DNA of 64,000 nucleotides from Cymbidium sinense (lineage: Eukaryota; Streptophyta; Magnoliopsida; Asparagales; Orchidaceae): contig CM038215.1 of assembly GCA_021442155.1 (NCBI GenBank), positions 274,143,014-274,207,013 of the forward strand. Direction: 5' to 3'. Shown here piece after piece: positions 32,372-45,402 of the stretch (the stretch's first letter is position 1; each line of letters starts with the position of its first letter). The notes below the pieces were generated by a model. It was not told where the DNA came from. It searched no databases and saw only the letters and a program-made list of their open reading frames with translations. The position numbers and the translations under genes were made by a program.

Positions 32372-34271
32372 AAGAAAACCCATAGAGAGGAGAATTTTAT
32401 TGCCACAAATAAAGGAGTACAAGTTCCATAAGAGGGGAAATTTTTCTTAATTACCGCTCAAAGAGCTGCATTCTGCCTAAGAGAAAAGTCCCTTATCTAA
32501 TACAACAAATGCAAGGAAATAAAAACCTAAGCAAAAGAAATAAAAGACCAAAATACAACTAAGAAACAACATAGTAAATAGGAGGATCAATCAAAGCCCA
32601 CTACTAGAATCAAAAGTCTTTTCAGAGTTGCACAATCCACATCCAGGATCTAAAACTTGCAAAGAACATATAAAATAATCCTGCAAGCTACTAGAAGATT
32701 TAATTAAGTAAGAAAATCAAGCTTAAGCACATAATAAGAGATATAAGAAATAATAACCATGCTTATTACCTTCATTATGGCAAAAAAGTGAAAATCATCA
32801 ATTCTACCTACACTTAAACAATAAATCACCCCAACCAACTAAAGTGGCTCGAAAAGAAATAGCATCAACAAAGCGCCACAATAGAAATGAAAAGCTACCA
32901 AGATTTCACCCAGTAAAACCATGGATAGAACCAAACCCACTAGTGTCACCAGATAACCACAAGAAATAGCCCAAAACCAAAAAAGCAACCTACAATTAGC
33001 ACTAAGAAACCAACAATTCCAAACTAGATTAGAGAAGAAGGCAAACACTAACAGTATCCACCAGTCTAACCTAGACAGTATAGGTAAGAAATAAAAAGGT
33101 AGTCGAAATACCTCCTTTAGAAATAGGAACATAGCCATAGGAAAACAACAGCACTAGAGAGAGGAAAAAGAACCCATGAGGAGACCAAAGGGGCATCTAG
33201 AAAACACTAGAAAATCATCACCAAGAGCAACAAGGAAAATAGCCAAGCCCACCCTACCAACCAAGAGGCAAGACATAGGAAACAAAGGGAGCCAAAGCAA
33301 AAGTAGTCAAATCCTCACCAAAATAATAAATAGCACACTCAAGGCAAAATTGCAAATAGCCATCAAGATCCAATATCGCTAAAATAAAAAAAACCAAAAA
33401 GGCCAAACTGCCAACCAAACCAACCCCCTACCAGCTAATTAACAAAGTAGAAGATGAGCCAACTCCAATAAGGAAGCAGCTGGTCCAAAGGGGATGCAAT
33501 CCCAAGATAGAGAAAGATAGGCATAGATAAAAACCAACAGGAAGCCACCAAAAACAACAAAGAAAGAAATGGTAATCACCCAACCAGATAAAAAGCCACT
33601 GCTTGGGAGGACCACCCAACCTCCAACAACAACCAGTGGGAGGAAAATAGACCAAGGCCCCTTCTACACAGGGATAAAAAAACCGGTACTAAAGAAAAAT
33701 GGGATACTAACAACCACCAATCAGCACCCTTTAGCCACAAGGTATAAACTAACTAACAAAAGCCAAAGCCTAAAAGGATGAAGAGACAAAACCACCAAAA
33801 AGCCTAGCACAAACTCAAGAGTTAAATGATCAACAATAGCCATAAAATAATAGCCACCCAAGATAGACAGGCAGAGGATAGAGGCAAATAGCGGCACCCA
33901 CTAGGCCCAAAAATAGTAGTAGAAAAACCTTCTTAAGTAAGGAAATAGCTAGCCAAAACCAGAGGCAAAACTAGTACCAATTAAGAAAAGGGAAAAGCTG
34001 AAAGCAGGTAGAGACATAACCTAAAAGGAGGCCACCACAAGTTCAAGGAAGCACTTGAAGAAACTATTGACATTCAAATCCCTAAATAAAATAGTCAGCC
34101 AATGAGAACACCTCTCCAACAAGAGAGGCTAACTAGCCAGCCACCACCTCAAAGTGATCTCCCAAATATTGCAACACAAACTAGACAAGAGAGTGAACCA
34201 GCCAGAGGAATGCAACAAAATGAAAATGCACATAGAAAAAACATAGAAAACCAAAAAAACACAAAGCAAAT
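32372..34271 (-). other. 3' region of the large L1
   Basis: Untranslated 1.9 kb between the ORF2 stop and the poly(A). A/C-rich on +, with CCAACCA and AAAGCC words. Open frames on either strand (68-99 codons) have the composition of low-complexity DNA. Confidence 0.75.
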
Positions 34272-37200
34272 TTAATTTCTGAGATAAGGTAATCCGGTGT
34301 TATCCAGATTAACCAACCCTCTCAATTGTCTAGGTAAAATAAGATTATCATAATGAGTGAGATCATTTAATTTAGCACCTAGATTAGCCAGAAATCTACA
34401 CAGACATTTCCTTCATGCCAAATGTGAGAAATTTTAAAGCATACTTAAGAGAGGAGTGTTCTAGAATGATTAAGAAGATAGAATAAATCTGCATTCCCCA
34501 TCATAGTGGAAGTCAGCATGTCAATGAGTAAAAGAGCATCAACTTCAATCCAAATATTGAAGAAACCTATTTGAAAACAAATGTCAATAGCTTTGTTTAC
34601 AACCATTAATTCAGCATAGATAATAGAACAAGATTATAGAGGATAAGCAGAAACAAAAATGTCATTACCTTCAAAATCCCTAAAAATACCACCACAAAAT
34701 ATATTAGAGACGAGAATCAGATTATTTTTAATAATATTATTATTAAGTTTAATCCAATATATAATCTTATCTTCTTTATAGAAGGTGATCTTAGGCAGGT
34801 AAAGACCCAATTTTTTGGCCACAAATTTGCAACCTCTAAAATGTGTGTTACTAATTAAATTAGCATTAAATAATGCATGATTTTTTTTCTTTGGTTCTAG
34901 CAATAATCCTTTATTGATTCATAGGAATTCCATGATATTTAGCATCATTTCTATCCATCCTAATGAACTAAATAAGGGTAATGGCAATTAAAACTTTGAT
35001 ATGACCTTTCATAGTTTTGTGGACACAAGCTTCAAGAAGTTGATATAAAGAAAAAAAAGCCATAGAAATGGTTAGTATTAAAAAGATCATACCAAACCCA
35101 TAATTTAGAGGCAATAACACCATTGACAAAAACATGATTAACATTTTCAATATGGAAACAACAATATCATTTGGAAGGCAAATGAAATCATTTATCCTAG
35201 AGCAAGGAATCAAGATGAATGAAGTTTTTTATTATTCTCCAAGCAAGGATAGAATAAGAGATATATAGGGATGATATTAATCCAAAGTTTTATAAATACA
35301 TTTGAAGAAATCTGAGCGTCTCTAATATAATTCCGAGCCTCTTTAAGAATAAAATCACCATTATAAGACAACTTAAAAAGAATTTGATCAAGTTTGTTGG
35401 AAAAGATAGGAATATCACTAAATTTATCAAAAAGAGAGATATGAACAAATTGGCTAAGTTTACTATCATTCCACTTGTTATTAAGCCAAAATGAGTTAAC
35501 TTTAGTAGCAGCAATAGAATGGGTAGATAAAAAAAGAATTAATAGAACCACCACCAATCTAGTTGTCTTGCCAAAAGAAAGAAGATCTCGAATTTATTCC
35601 CCAAGATATCAAGGATTTAGCCTCCCATTTAATGGAGCAAAGCCTTTTCCAAACTGGGGAGTCACCAACTTTATAAGTACATATTAGAGGGTGCTTACCT
35701 TGGTAGTATTTAGCTGTCATAAAATTAGCCCATACGCTATCTTTTTTTCAAAAATTCCACCAGCATTCACTGGAGAAGGCAGTAATAGCTTCATGAATAG
35801 GTTTGCAACCAAGTGCACTTTCACCCAAAGGACCACAACATTTATGCTAAGAAGTCCAATGCATCCTTTTAACTCGATTATTAGAGCCCCAGAAAAATTT
35901 ATTAAGGAGATGATCAATTCTATTTAAGATAGAATTAGTAGGGATAATGGTTTGAATAAGATATAAAGGCATCAAATTAAGAGTACTCCTAAGAAAAGTA
36001 AGCCTACCACTAAAAGAAACAGAGTGAAATTCCCACACCAAAATGTTATTAGAAATATTTTGGATAAGCACGTCAAAAAGATGGGATCTTTTTTGACTTT
36101 TGAGAAGTGGAGCACCCATATATTTAATAGGGAGTTGCTAGTGTTTAAAGTTAATGATTCTCAAGATATGATTGATTTTATTATTAGAAATTTTAGAGGA
36201 GGTAATAAAATAGCTCTTGCTTTCATTAATAGAAATACCACTTTCTCTACCAAAATTATTTAAAAATTTCTGAAGTCTTTTGATCTGATGAAAAGACGCA
36301 TTACAAAAGATAATGAAATCATCAACAAAAGCTAAGATGAGAAATAGGAATACCACCAAGGGTTCTAAAGTACATTCTAGGGTTATTATTGAAAAAATCA
36401 ATTAAACTCCTAGAAAGGTATTCCACAATAATAATAAACAAAGAAGTGGACAAAGGATCTCCTTATCTCAATCCATGAAAAAAAAGGAAAGAAGCCTATA
36501 GCTTCACCATTACAAAGAATTGAAAACTAGGCATTATCAATTTAGTTTTTAATAAGGTTAATGAAATTATTAGAGAAACCAAATAAATGCAGGATATTTA
36601 AAAGGAAATCCTAAGAGATATTATCAAAAGCTTTAGAAATATCTAATTTAAAAAGGATGTTACCACCTTTAGTTGGAACATCAAAATCATGAACAAGCTC
36701 TTGAGCAAGAAGAATGTTATCAGATATAGATCTCCCTCTAACAAAACTAGTTTGGTTGAGAGAGATAATATTTTGAAGAAAAGGACTAAGTTTATTAGTA
36801 AGAATTTTAGAAATCAATTTATTAAAGAACATGTAAAGACTAATAGGTCCAAAATCACTCAAAGAATCTAGATTATCTTTTTTAGGTATGAGAATAATGG
36901 AAGTACTTGAAAATATTTAAGGAGAGGATTACCAATAAAAATCAACAATAACATCGATTAAGTCATGCTTAATAATAGACCAACAATTTTGAAAAATTTG
37001 AGTAGTATAACCCTCCAGACTAGTAACGAAATCAATGTTCATGCTATTGAGAACTTTACCAATCTCATCTTGAGGCAACCTAGTAAGCTAATGATTATCA
37101 TCATTGGTAATAATAGTGGGGATCAAATGTGAATTAGAAATAGCTTCATAAGAGTGGCTTTTAATAAGCATATTTCTAAAGTGGTTAATAACATAATCTT

Positions 37201-38358
37201 TAATAACATTAATATCAGTAATCCAATCTCCAATATCATTTTTTATTTTTTGGATATAATTTAAAGCTCACTTTTTATTAAATAAGGCATAAAAGTACCT
37301 GGTATTTCTATCCCCATCAATAATATGTTTATTAAAATCTTTTTGCTACCAATAGGTCTCTTCCATATTCTGATAATTAACAAGTTTATCTTTAGCTTCA
37401 TTCAAATCTTTAAGCTTAAAAGAGTCCGTGAAAATAACATTTTCAAGTTTACAAACCAAAAGTTCCATGTATTTTATATTAGCAAAAAGATTTTTTAAAT
37501 AATGTTTGTTCCACCAAACCAAATTTTGTTTGAGCTTTTTAAGATTAAACCATAATCTATTCATACCCCTACGAATTATCAGAGTGTAAAGGGGCAATCT
37601 AATTAATGGCCATGACTTTAAGAAAATCTAGATGCTGAATATACATATTTTAAAATATGAAAGAGGTCGAGATGTTTAATATTTTAGAGTTTTCTTTAAC
37701 ATAAACCAAAAGTGGGGCATGATCAGACGAAGTTTTACTAAAATGGTCAACAGAGGTAAGAGGCCATTAATTAATCCAATAAGAGTTGAAAAGAATTCTT
37801 CTAAATCTTGCCAGAGCTTAGTGTTTTTCCAAGTATAATTAGAGCCTTTAAAACTAATGTAAAAAAGATTGCAATCAAGAATCATATTAGAAAATTATTC
37901 CATATAATGGATATTAGGTGAGCAACCACTCCTTTCTGAAGAATACATAATAGTGTTGAAATCACCCCGAACCAACCAAGGTTTGTTAGCAGAAAGAGCA
38001 AAACTTCTCAAATTCTTCCAAAGAACATTTCGACCAGCTCTATTGCAAGAAGAATAAATAAAAGAGCCCAGCACACAGGAGTCTCCAAAAGAAATTTGAG
38101 CATTGACAATGTGTTGTTGATCATCTAAAATTAAAACATTTAAAAAGCTATTCCAAAAGCACCAAATTTTATTACTGATGTTAGAGAAAAAATTGCTAAA
38201 GCTAAGCATTCTAGTAACATGATTAATTTTATCAGCATAAATAAGAGGTTGAATAACAATAAGTAAAGAGATATTGTTAATTTTATAGAGATTTCTAATA
38301 CGATTATGAACAGTGAGAGTACCAATCCCTCTAACATTCCAAATAAAAAATTAAACAT
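34272..38358 (-). pseudogene. L1 ORF2 (endonuclease, reverse transcriptase, RNase H), broken
   Basis: The endonuclease starts WNVRGIGTL at about 38345; the strand normally ending in a catalytic Glu reads LLIVIQP, so Glu is replaced by Gln. LVRGDFNTI near 37960 is the conserved Asp/Asn motif. The linker has SDFGPIS where NFRPIS is usual, and RGRSISDNILLAQELVHDFD. The RT motif GLRQGDP has a stop in place of Gln (36455-36474), and the FADD box reads AFVDD at about 36319-36330. The RNase H part shows YWIKLNNN (first catalytic Asp lost), GGIFRDFEGN and IEVDALLLIDML. The C-terminus LPRQLRGLVNLDNTGLPYLR ends at a stop at 34272-34274. Many frameshifts are present. Confidence 0.9.
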
Positions 38359-38439
38359 AAAGAAAATTGTAAAAGGAAATTAATGGATAATAATAAAGAG
38401 AGGGAGAGAAAGAATAATAAATCTTCTTCTAAGAAATAA

Positions 38440-39935
38440 ATTGAAACAACACATAATTTATGTGAAGAGGATCCAGATCTAGTAGATCTGACAAAAATAG
38501 GAGGTTGCATCTTAGAGTTTTTAGTTTTTTTTAAGGATAGTTTAGAATTTTTTATTTTTATCCAAAGTTACACCATTAGATAGAGATTGATTACAAATAT
38601 TATTAATAGGATAAGGTTAAGCAAGAACATCTCTAATCATAACTTCCCCATCTTCCAAATTAGCATTTTATTGAAAAGTGGGATTAAAATGAAGATCAAT
38701 CTTGGAATTAGGGAAAGGAGAAGATATTATACCATTCAAAGCACAATTACAAATTTCAAAATTAGTATTTTGCTCAAGAATTTCAGCCACATTCAGGTTA
38801 TCATTTAAATCCTCATTCTCATCAATTAATGCTAGCAAAGAAGCAGGAATTGACTCATTAGAAAATGAATCATCATTTTTTCCATCCTCTTTGAATTTGG
38901 AATTAGCCATAATAGGAATATTCTCATGTAAAGAAAGGTTGTTGGGTAAACTATCTTTTCCAACATTATTAGTACCTTTATCATGGTCAGAATGAGAAGC
39001 AGAATCAATAATTTTAGGAACATCAGAAGATTCCAAAGTGTCTGACCTAATATCAACATTTAAGTTATTTTTAGGCATAGAAATAGTTTAATTAACTTTA
39101 TTAGAAGCTAATTTTGAGTTATGATCATTGAAAATTTTCTTTTTAAGATGCAATTGAAGAACAAAACATTCTGAATTATCATGACCATGAATCTTACAAT
39201 AGGAACAGAAAACCAAAAAAAATTCAAATTTGACCTTTTGTAAAAAACCAAACTTTTCAGATCCAATCTGAACCTCCTTAGTATGTTTTTTAGATATGTC
39301 ATGTTCAACCAATATATTGGCAATAGAGGGATAGGATCTCACAGCGATCTCCTGATTGATTTGGAGTGGCCGACCAAAAAGAGCCCGACAACAAATAAAA
39401 TTTGGTGGGTAACATAATAGATTCTTATATTTGGAAGAGCTAACCATACAGGAATAATAAGTGATTCATCCTTTATATAAAAAAGGGGAGACCACTTCAA
39501 CAAATGCATTTGATTGTTAAAGATAAAATAAGATCGATGCCAGAAAACCCTTGAATAATCCAAATCATTCATAAGTTGAATCAGAATATGTCTTCGATCG
39601 ATCAAGCCAATAGACAAAGCACCTGAAAGTGTAAGGTTATGAAGAAAGGATCAGATCTTTTCCAAATTCGGCTAGTGCAACACAAATTTTCCAACCAAAG
39701 TAATGTCAGAAGGTTTTGTAAGCTTTTTGACATCATGATCCAAACACATGAATGCAGGCATACCTCGAAAAGAAGTCAAAATCATATTCATCGAGTCAGA
39801 TATGGTAGACCCCTTTCCAGAAAGTGCATCCTTAAAGGATTTAATAGCATGTATGGCATTGGGTTCAGGATTGGGAGATGTAATCCATGGGTTCGAGGTC
39901 ACTGCAGCCATATTCAGAAGAGACATATCACGTGA
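38440..39935 (-). pseudogene. L1 ORF1 (DUF4283, CCHC knuckle, acidic tail), broken
   Basis: Starts near 39926 (MSLLNMAAVTSNPWITSPNP). Then IKSFKDALSGKGSTISDS, a DUF4283-like domain with RRHILIQLMNDLDYSRVFWH and MHLLKWSPLFYIKDES, and a CCHC zinc knuckle CSYCKIHGHDNSEC (about 39166-39209, all four ligands present). A long acidic, Asn/Ser-rich C-terminal region follows (136 open codons at 38668-39078), and a short basic end, IFVRSTRSGSSSHK, near 38460. In plant L1s ORF1 coats element RNA. A stop after VGKFVLH and frameshifts inactivate it. Confidence 0.88.
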
Positions 39936-40079
39936 GTGGCCAAATATTTAAAAGGCTCCATAAAATGGTCGATAATGATGAAGGATCCACTAAAAATGTT
40001 AGACGGGGATGCACCGACCAAGGGAAAAATGAAATCTCCATAGCATTGCAAAGGAGAACTAAGATTATTGAGGTTAGGT

Positions 40080-40480
40080 TTCTAGAGTTTAGAGTGTAGG
40101 GTTTAAGTTTTAGGTTTTAGTTTAGGTTTAGGGTTTAGGGTTTATGTTCAAGTTTAGTTTTAGGTTTAGGTTTTGGGTTTAGGGTGTAGGTTTAAGTTTT
40201 ATGTTTAGGTTTAGGTTTAGGTTTAGGTTTAGGTTTAGGTTTAGTTTTAGGTTTAGGTTTAGGGTTTAGGTTTAGGTTTTAGGTTTAAGTTTAGTTTTAG
40301 GTTTAAGTTTAGGCTTAGGTTTAGGGTTTAGGTTTAGGTTTAGGGTGTTTAGGTTTGAGTTTAGGTTTAGGGTTTAGGTTTAAGTTAGCGTTTAGGTTTA
40401 GTGTTTAGGGTTTAGTGTTTACTTTAGTTTAGATTTTTTAGGTTTAGGGTTTAGGTTAGCTTTTAGGGTTTAGGAAGGTT
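40080..40480 (+). repeat. Telomere-like block rich in TTTAGG
   Basis: Long runs of TTTAGG (six-base phrase) near 40200-40260, beside TTTAGGG words; the six-base phrase is purer here than elsewhere. Confidence 0.8.
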
Positions 40481-40875
40481 TATTTATTTTATTTTATTTT
40501 TATTTTAGGTTTAGGTTTTTTTTTAGTTTCGGGTTTATGTTTTATTTTTTATTTATTTTTAAGTTTTATTTTTAGGTTTATTTTTTAGAGTTAAGTTTTT
40601 AATTAATTTTTATTTTATTTTCTTTTTGGTTTATTTATTTTTAATTTTATTTACATTTTTTATTCTTAGGTTAATTGTATTTTTAAGTTTAGCTTAGGTC
40701 TTTATTTATTTCATTTTAGTCTATTTTTATTAGTTTATTTTTTTATTTTTAGGTTTAGGTTTAGGTTTTTGTTTAAGTTTTTCTTTTATTTTATTTCATT
40801 ATTTTATTTAGGTTTAGGTTTTTTATATATTTTATTTTTAGGTTTTATTTAATTAAGGATTACATTTTTAGGTTT
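40481..40875 (-). repeat. AT unit (copy 12, left part missing)
   Basis: Begins in the middle of the unit (TTTTATTTTTATTTTAGG) and includes ACATTTTTTATTCTTAGG near 40660. No T-run start. Confidence 0.6.
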
Positions 40876-41027
40876 TTAGTGTTTTAGGTTTACGGTTTTG
40901 GGTTTAGGGTTTTAGGGTTTAGTGTTTAGGGTTAGGGACTAGGGTTTAGGGTTTAGGGTTTAGTGTTTACGCTTCTAGATTTAGGGTTTTTAGGGTTTTG
41001 GGTTTAGGGTTATCTTAAGGTTTAGAG
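40876..41027 (+). repeat. Telomere-like TTTAGGG block
   Basis: TTTAGGG words with a recurring GGGTTTAGTGTTTACGCTTC phrase. Confidence 0.75.
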
Positions 41028-41704
41028 TTTTTTTAAAAAAAATTAAGTAAACTAATAGGTTTAAGTATATTTATTTTAGTATATTTTACATTATTTTTTA
41101 TTTATGTCTATTTTTAATTTTTATTTAGTTTAGTTTATTTATTTTAGTTTAGGTTTTTTATTTTAGTTTATTTTCTAGGTTTTGGTTTAGGTTTAGGTTT
41201 ATTTTTTATTTGAGTTTTATTTTTATTTTCTTTTTTAGGTTTAGGTTTTATTTCTTATTTTTAGGTTTAGGTTTAGGTTTAGGTTTTATTTTATTTTCTT
41301 AGGTTTATGTTTTAGGTTATTATTTTAGGTTTATTTTTAGTTTTTATTTTTTTGTTTAGATTTTGGTTTATTTTTATTTTATTTTATTTTATTTAGTTTA
41401 GATTTAGGTTTATGTTTAGGTTTTATTTATTTTAGTTTAGTTTATTTTAGTTTAGGTTTAGGTTTATTTTAATTTGATTATTTCATTTTTATTTTAGGTT
41501 TAGTTTTTTTATTAGGTTTCGAGTTTAGGTTTATTTTATTATTTATTTTAAAGTTTAATTTTTTTAAATTAGGATTTTATTTAGGTTTTATTTTATTTTA
41601 TTATAGTTTTATTTTAAGTTTAATTTATTTTTATTTTATGTTTAGTTTTTATTTTATTTAGGTTTTTTATTCCTAGGTTTATTTTTGTGTTTTATTTTTT
41701 AATT
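41028..41704 (-). repeat. AT unit (copy 13)
   Basis: T-run, A-run, TTAAGTAAACTAATAGG start; ends after TTTTTTATTCCTAGG near 41660. It is followed almost directly by another unit. Confidence 0.65.
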
Positions 41705-41718
41705 TACGATTTAGAGTT

Positions 41719-42468
41719 GTTTTTTTAAAACATTTAAGTAAATCAGTAGGATTAGGTTTATTAACTTTATTTGGTTTATTTTTTATTTATTTTAGTTTAT
41801 TTTATTTTTAATTTTTAATTAGGATTTTTTTATTTAGTTTAGTTTATTTATTTTAGTTTAAGTTTTCTTATTTTGGTTTATTTTTTAGGTTTAAGTTTAT
41901 TTTTAGGTTTTTTTAGCAAAGATTTACTTTTATTTTATTTTTTAGGTTTAGGTTTTTAATATTTTAGGTTTAGGTTTTAGGTTGTTATTTGAGGTTTTTT
42001 TAGGTTTTAATTTTTATTTTAGGCTTTGGTTTATTTTTAGTTTATTTTATTTTATTTAGTTTATGTTTATGTTTAGTTTATTTCACGTTTAGGTTTATGT
42101 TTTCATTATTTTAGTTTAATTCATTTTACTTTAGGTTTAGGTTTATTTTATTTTGTTTATTTTCTTTTTATTGATGGTTTAGGGTTTTTTTTAGTTTAGG
42201 GTTTAGGTGCTATTTTTTATTTGTTTTTAGGTTTTATTTTTATGTTTATTTTTTAGGTTTAAGTTTTTATTTAGTTTTTATTTTATTTTATTAGGTTTAC
42301 TTTATTTTTATTTTAGGTTTATTTTATTTTATTTATTTAGTTTAAGTTTTTATTTATTTTATTTTAGTTTAGTTTTTATTTTATATTTAGGTTTATGTTA
42401 AGCTTAAGGTTTAGGTTTTAGTTTAGATTTTTATTTTATTTAATTTTATTTTCTTATTTAGGTTTAGG
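41719..42468 (-). repeat. AT unit (copy 14)
   Basis: Starts TTTTTTTAAAACATTTAAGT, only about 15 bases after the previous copy, the closest tandem pair in the window. TTATTTTGTTTATTTTCTTT near 42147. Confidence 0.65.
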
Positions 42469-42635
42469 TTTTAGGGTTTAGGGTATAGGCATTATGGTTT
42501 AGGGTTTTAGGGTTTTGGGTTTGGGTTTTGGGTTTAGTGTTTAGGGTTTAGGGTTTTTAGGGTTTAGGGTTTAGGGTTTAGGTTTTAGGTTTAAGGTTTA
42601 GGTTTTAGTTTAGGGTTTAGGGTTTAGGGTTTATT
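42469..42635 (+). repeat. Telomere-like TTTAGGG block
   Basis: TTTAGGG with GGGTTTTGGGTTTGGG variants. Confidence 0.8.
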
Positions 42636-43424
42636 AGGTTTATTTTAGTTTGTTAGGTTTATTTTAATTTAGGTTTAGGTTATTTTAGGTTTAGTTAGGT
42701 TTAGTTTTAGTTTTATTTTTATTACTATTATTTTTTTTAGTTTAAACTTATTTTAGTTAGTTTATTTATTTTATTTTATTTAGTTTTATTTATTTTATTA
42801 TTTAATTTATTTATTTTATTTTATTTTTTATTTATTTTAGTTTATTATTTTTTTATTTTATTTTATTATTTTAGTTTATTTTTTATTTAGTTTATTTTTT
42901 TAGGTTTAGGTTTAGGTTTTATTTAGGTTTTGGGTTTTTATTTTTTAGTTTAGGTTTATTTTAGTTTATTTTATTTTATTTAGTTTAGGTTTAGGTTATT
43001 AGTTTATTTATTTTGGTTTAGGTTAGGTTTTATTTATTTTAGTTTATTTTAGTTTAGGTTTAGGTTTATTTTATTTTATTTTTTAGGTTTAGTTTTTTTT
43101 TTAGTTTATTTAGGTTTTATTTTTTTATTAATTTTAAGTTTATTTTTTTTTTTATTTTATTTAGTTTTTTATTTTTATTATATTTTTAGGTTTATTTATT
43201 TTTATTTTTTAGGTTTAGTTTTATTTTATTTGTTTTTTTTTTTTATATTTTAGTTTAGTTTAGGATTTTATTTATTTTATTTTTGTTTAGTTTTTATTTA
43301 TTATTTTTTTATGTTTAAGTTTATGTTTTTATTTTATTTTAATTTTTTATTCTATTTTTGTTTAGTTTATTTATTTATTTTATTTTCAAGTTTTATTTAG
43401 TTTAGGTTTAGGTTTTAGCTTTTT
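42636..43424 (-). repeat. AT-unit-like block (copy 15, left half diverged)
   Basis: The left half is TTTATTTTATTTAGTT low complexity; from about 42890 the order of words follows the AT unit. No T-run or TTAAGTAAAC start. Confidence 0.5.
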
Positions 43425-43676
43425 AGGGTATAGGGTTTAGGGTTAGTTTAGGGTTTTGGATTTAGGGTGTGGGGTTTAGTGATTAGGGTGTAGGGTTTTT
43501 AATTTTATTTAGGGTTAGGGTTTAGGGTTTAAGTTTTAGGGTTTATGGTTTAGGCTTTAGAGGTTTAGGGTTTAGGGTTTAGAGTTTAGGGTTTAGGGTC
43601 TTGGGTTTTTATGGTTTAGGGTTTAGGTTTTAGGTTTAGGGTTCAAGTTTTAATTTAGTGTTTAGGGTTTTTGGTT
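43425..43676 (+). repeat. Telomere-like TTTAGGG block
   Basis: TTTAGGG and variants; ends with GGGTTCAAGTTTTAATTTAG and GGGTTTTTGGTT, the conserved GRP left flank. Confidence 0.8.
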
Positions 43677-44135
43677 ATTTTTTTTAATAGAGAACAAATT
43701 TAGATTCAACTTTTCTACTTTTTGAATTCATTAACCAAGTAACACACCAAGTTTTCTACGACACAAGCGACGACATAGATAAAAAATGAGCACGCATAGA
43801 GCAGATCAAAAACTCTAGATAACTAGAATCATCTCTAATGTAAAGACAGTTCCATAAGCGGCAGATAGGATAGACTATTTTATAGTTTCTCCAATTCTGA
43901 TCAAAACCACCCTGGCCTCTCGAGTAGCAGGATCCACCATCATATCCCCAATCTCTCCCTTCGCCACCACCATGGTTGTAATCTTCGTCGCTCCTCCCAC
44001 CTCCATAACAACTATTGCTCTGACCACCAGATCCCCCCATCACCTCTCGATGCATACGCCTTTGCCTCCCACAACGATCTAGACTAAGCCTGGTTAATGG
44101 TGATGTTCCTGCCATCAAGGTTCTTCCCATTCTTA
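43677..44135 (-). pseudogene. GRP7-like: GRP retro-fragment 8
   Basis: On minus: residual RRM end, then a Gly-rich stretch CYGGGRSDEDYNHGGGEGRD, GYDGGSCYSRGQGGFDQNWR and an Asn where the C-terminal stop would follow; here the frame continues (a 124-codon open frame). Poly(A) at 43677-43685. The right edge is a 13-base target duplicated around the next L1. Confidence 0.85.
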
Positions 44136-44141
44136 GGGTTT

Positions 44142-45354
44142 TTTTTTAAAAAATCAAAAGTGGGAGAATTTTATTGCCAAAAGGAATGCGATACAAGGTC
44201 CTTAAATGGGATAAATCTCTAAACTACTGCTCAAAGAGCTACAATTAACCTAAAAAGATAAATTTCCTACCTATTACAAAAAAAACCATATCAAAATAAA
44301 GAAATGACAAAAACTAAGAAAGAAATAACACCGAATTCCAAGAAGGCCAACCAAAGCCATCTATATCCCAAAATCTTCTAAGAGATACACAAACCACCTA
44401 CAGCCCTAAAACCTGCCACAAACCTGCAAAGAACTTAATATAGAGATAAACATCTAGAAATAAGGATAAGTTAAATACACAAAAGAAACAAAATGATAAA
44501 AATCTTAGATATGGCTCAGGCTCAGTCACATTCATCTCAAGGGGAAATAGGATATGTGAGTATCCAAACTTTAGAGAAAGGGTTACAATCACATATGGTG
44601 CTACCAGACAAAAGGATAATAGAGGAAGCATACCACCCTTCATAACCAACATACCTCAATTAAACCAAATAGCTAATAGCTAAGAGCTTTCCAAGTTCAA
44701 GTATGTATCATCAGGATTAAATAGGCAACTAACCAGCAAAACATCCAGCCAAACTAGAGCAAAGAAACCAACCAAACAAGATAACAACCAAGAAACAACC
44801 AACATCAAAGCCACCCAAAATAAATAAAGACCAAAGGTAAAGAACTAAAAATTATGCAGATCCACCAATCAACAGCACAGCTGTAGCCAACCATTAAGGC
44901 CACTCAGCCAGCCATAGCAGCATAAATCAGCAAAAATAGTAATAGAGATAAGAACAACCAAAGACACATATAGGTTCATCCCACAATAGAAAGAAATGAC
45001 AAGCCAATGGTCCATCCAGCCAACAGGAAAACACCATTAAAAACTTCAAAAAAACCACCAAAACTCAGCCCAGGAAGGAACAAAGCCTATAGCCAGGCTC
45101 AACCAATAATCATGATGCCAGATAGCAAAAGCCAAAAGCAAAAGGCTAGAAAAAACCACAACCATCAAGCAACCAGTAGCCAATAAACCCTCTCAAGAAA
45201 AAAAAGAGGCTAGGAAAAAAGGCAAATAAGCAAGATCTGAAGCCTGCTAATCACCATGTCATCCAAAAACCAACAAAGTAGGAGACCAACAAGAGGAGAG
45301 CCACCAAAACTAGAGGGCAAAGAAATAATCTCGACCTCTCAAAAGTAGATGCTC
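44142..45354 (-). mobile_element. L1 LINE 3' fragment (subfamily b, copy 2)
   Basis: Same element, same insertion point and same 5' truncation as the copy at 26451: the target ATTCTTAGGGTTT at 44129-44141 is repeated with small changes at 45355-45367. It begins with a T-run, then GTGGGAGAATTTTATTGCC. Sequence divergence from the 26451 copy is modest with some deletions, as expected for a duplicated block. Confidence 0.87.
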
Positions 45355-45402
45355 GTTCTTAGGGTTAGGGGTTTTATTTTATTTATTTATTTATTTATTT
45401 TA

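Larger units (their letters stand above)
32364..40079 (-). mobile_element. L1 LINE (RNase H-containing plant clade), nearly full length
   Basis: About 7.7 kb. In sense order from the right: ORF1 (39935-38440), ORF2 with endonuclease, reverse transcriptase and RNase H (38358-34272), a 1.9-kb 3' region, AATAAA and an oligo(A) at 32371-32364. It is attached to TTTAAGG at its 3' side and to telomere-like DNA at its 5' side. Both ORFs carry several stops and frameshifts, so it is old and inactive. A clean target-site duplication cannot be read in the repetitive flanks. Confidence 0.92.
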
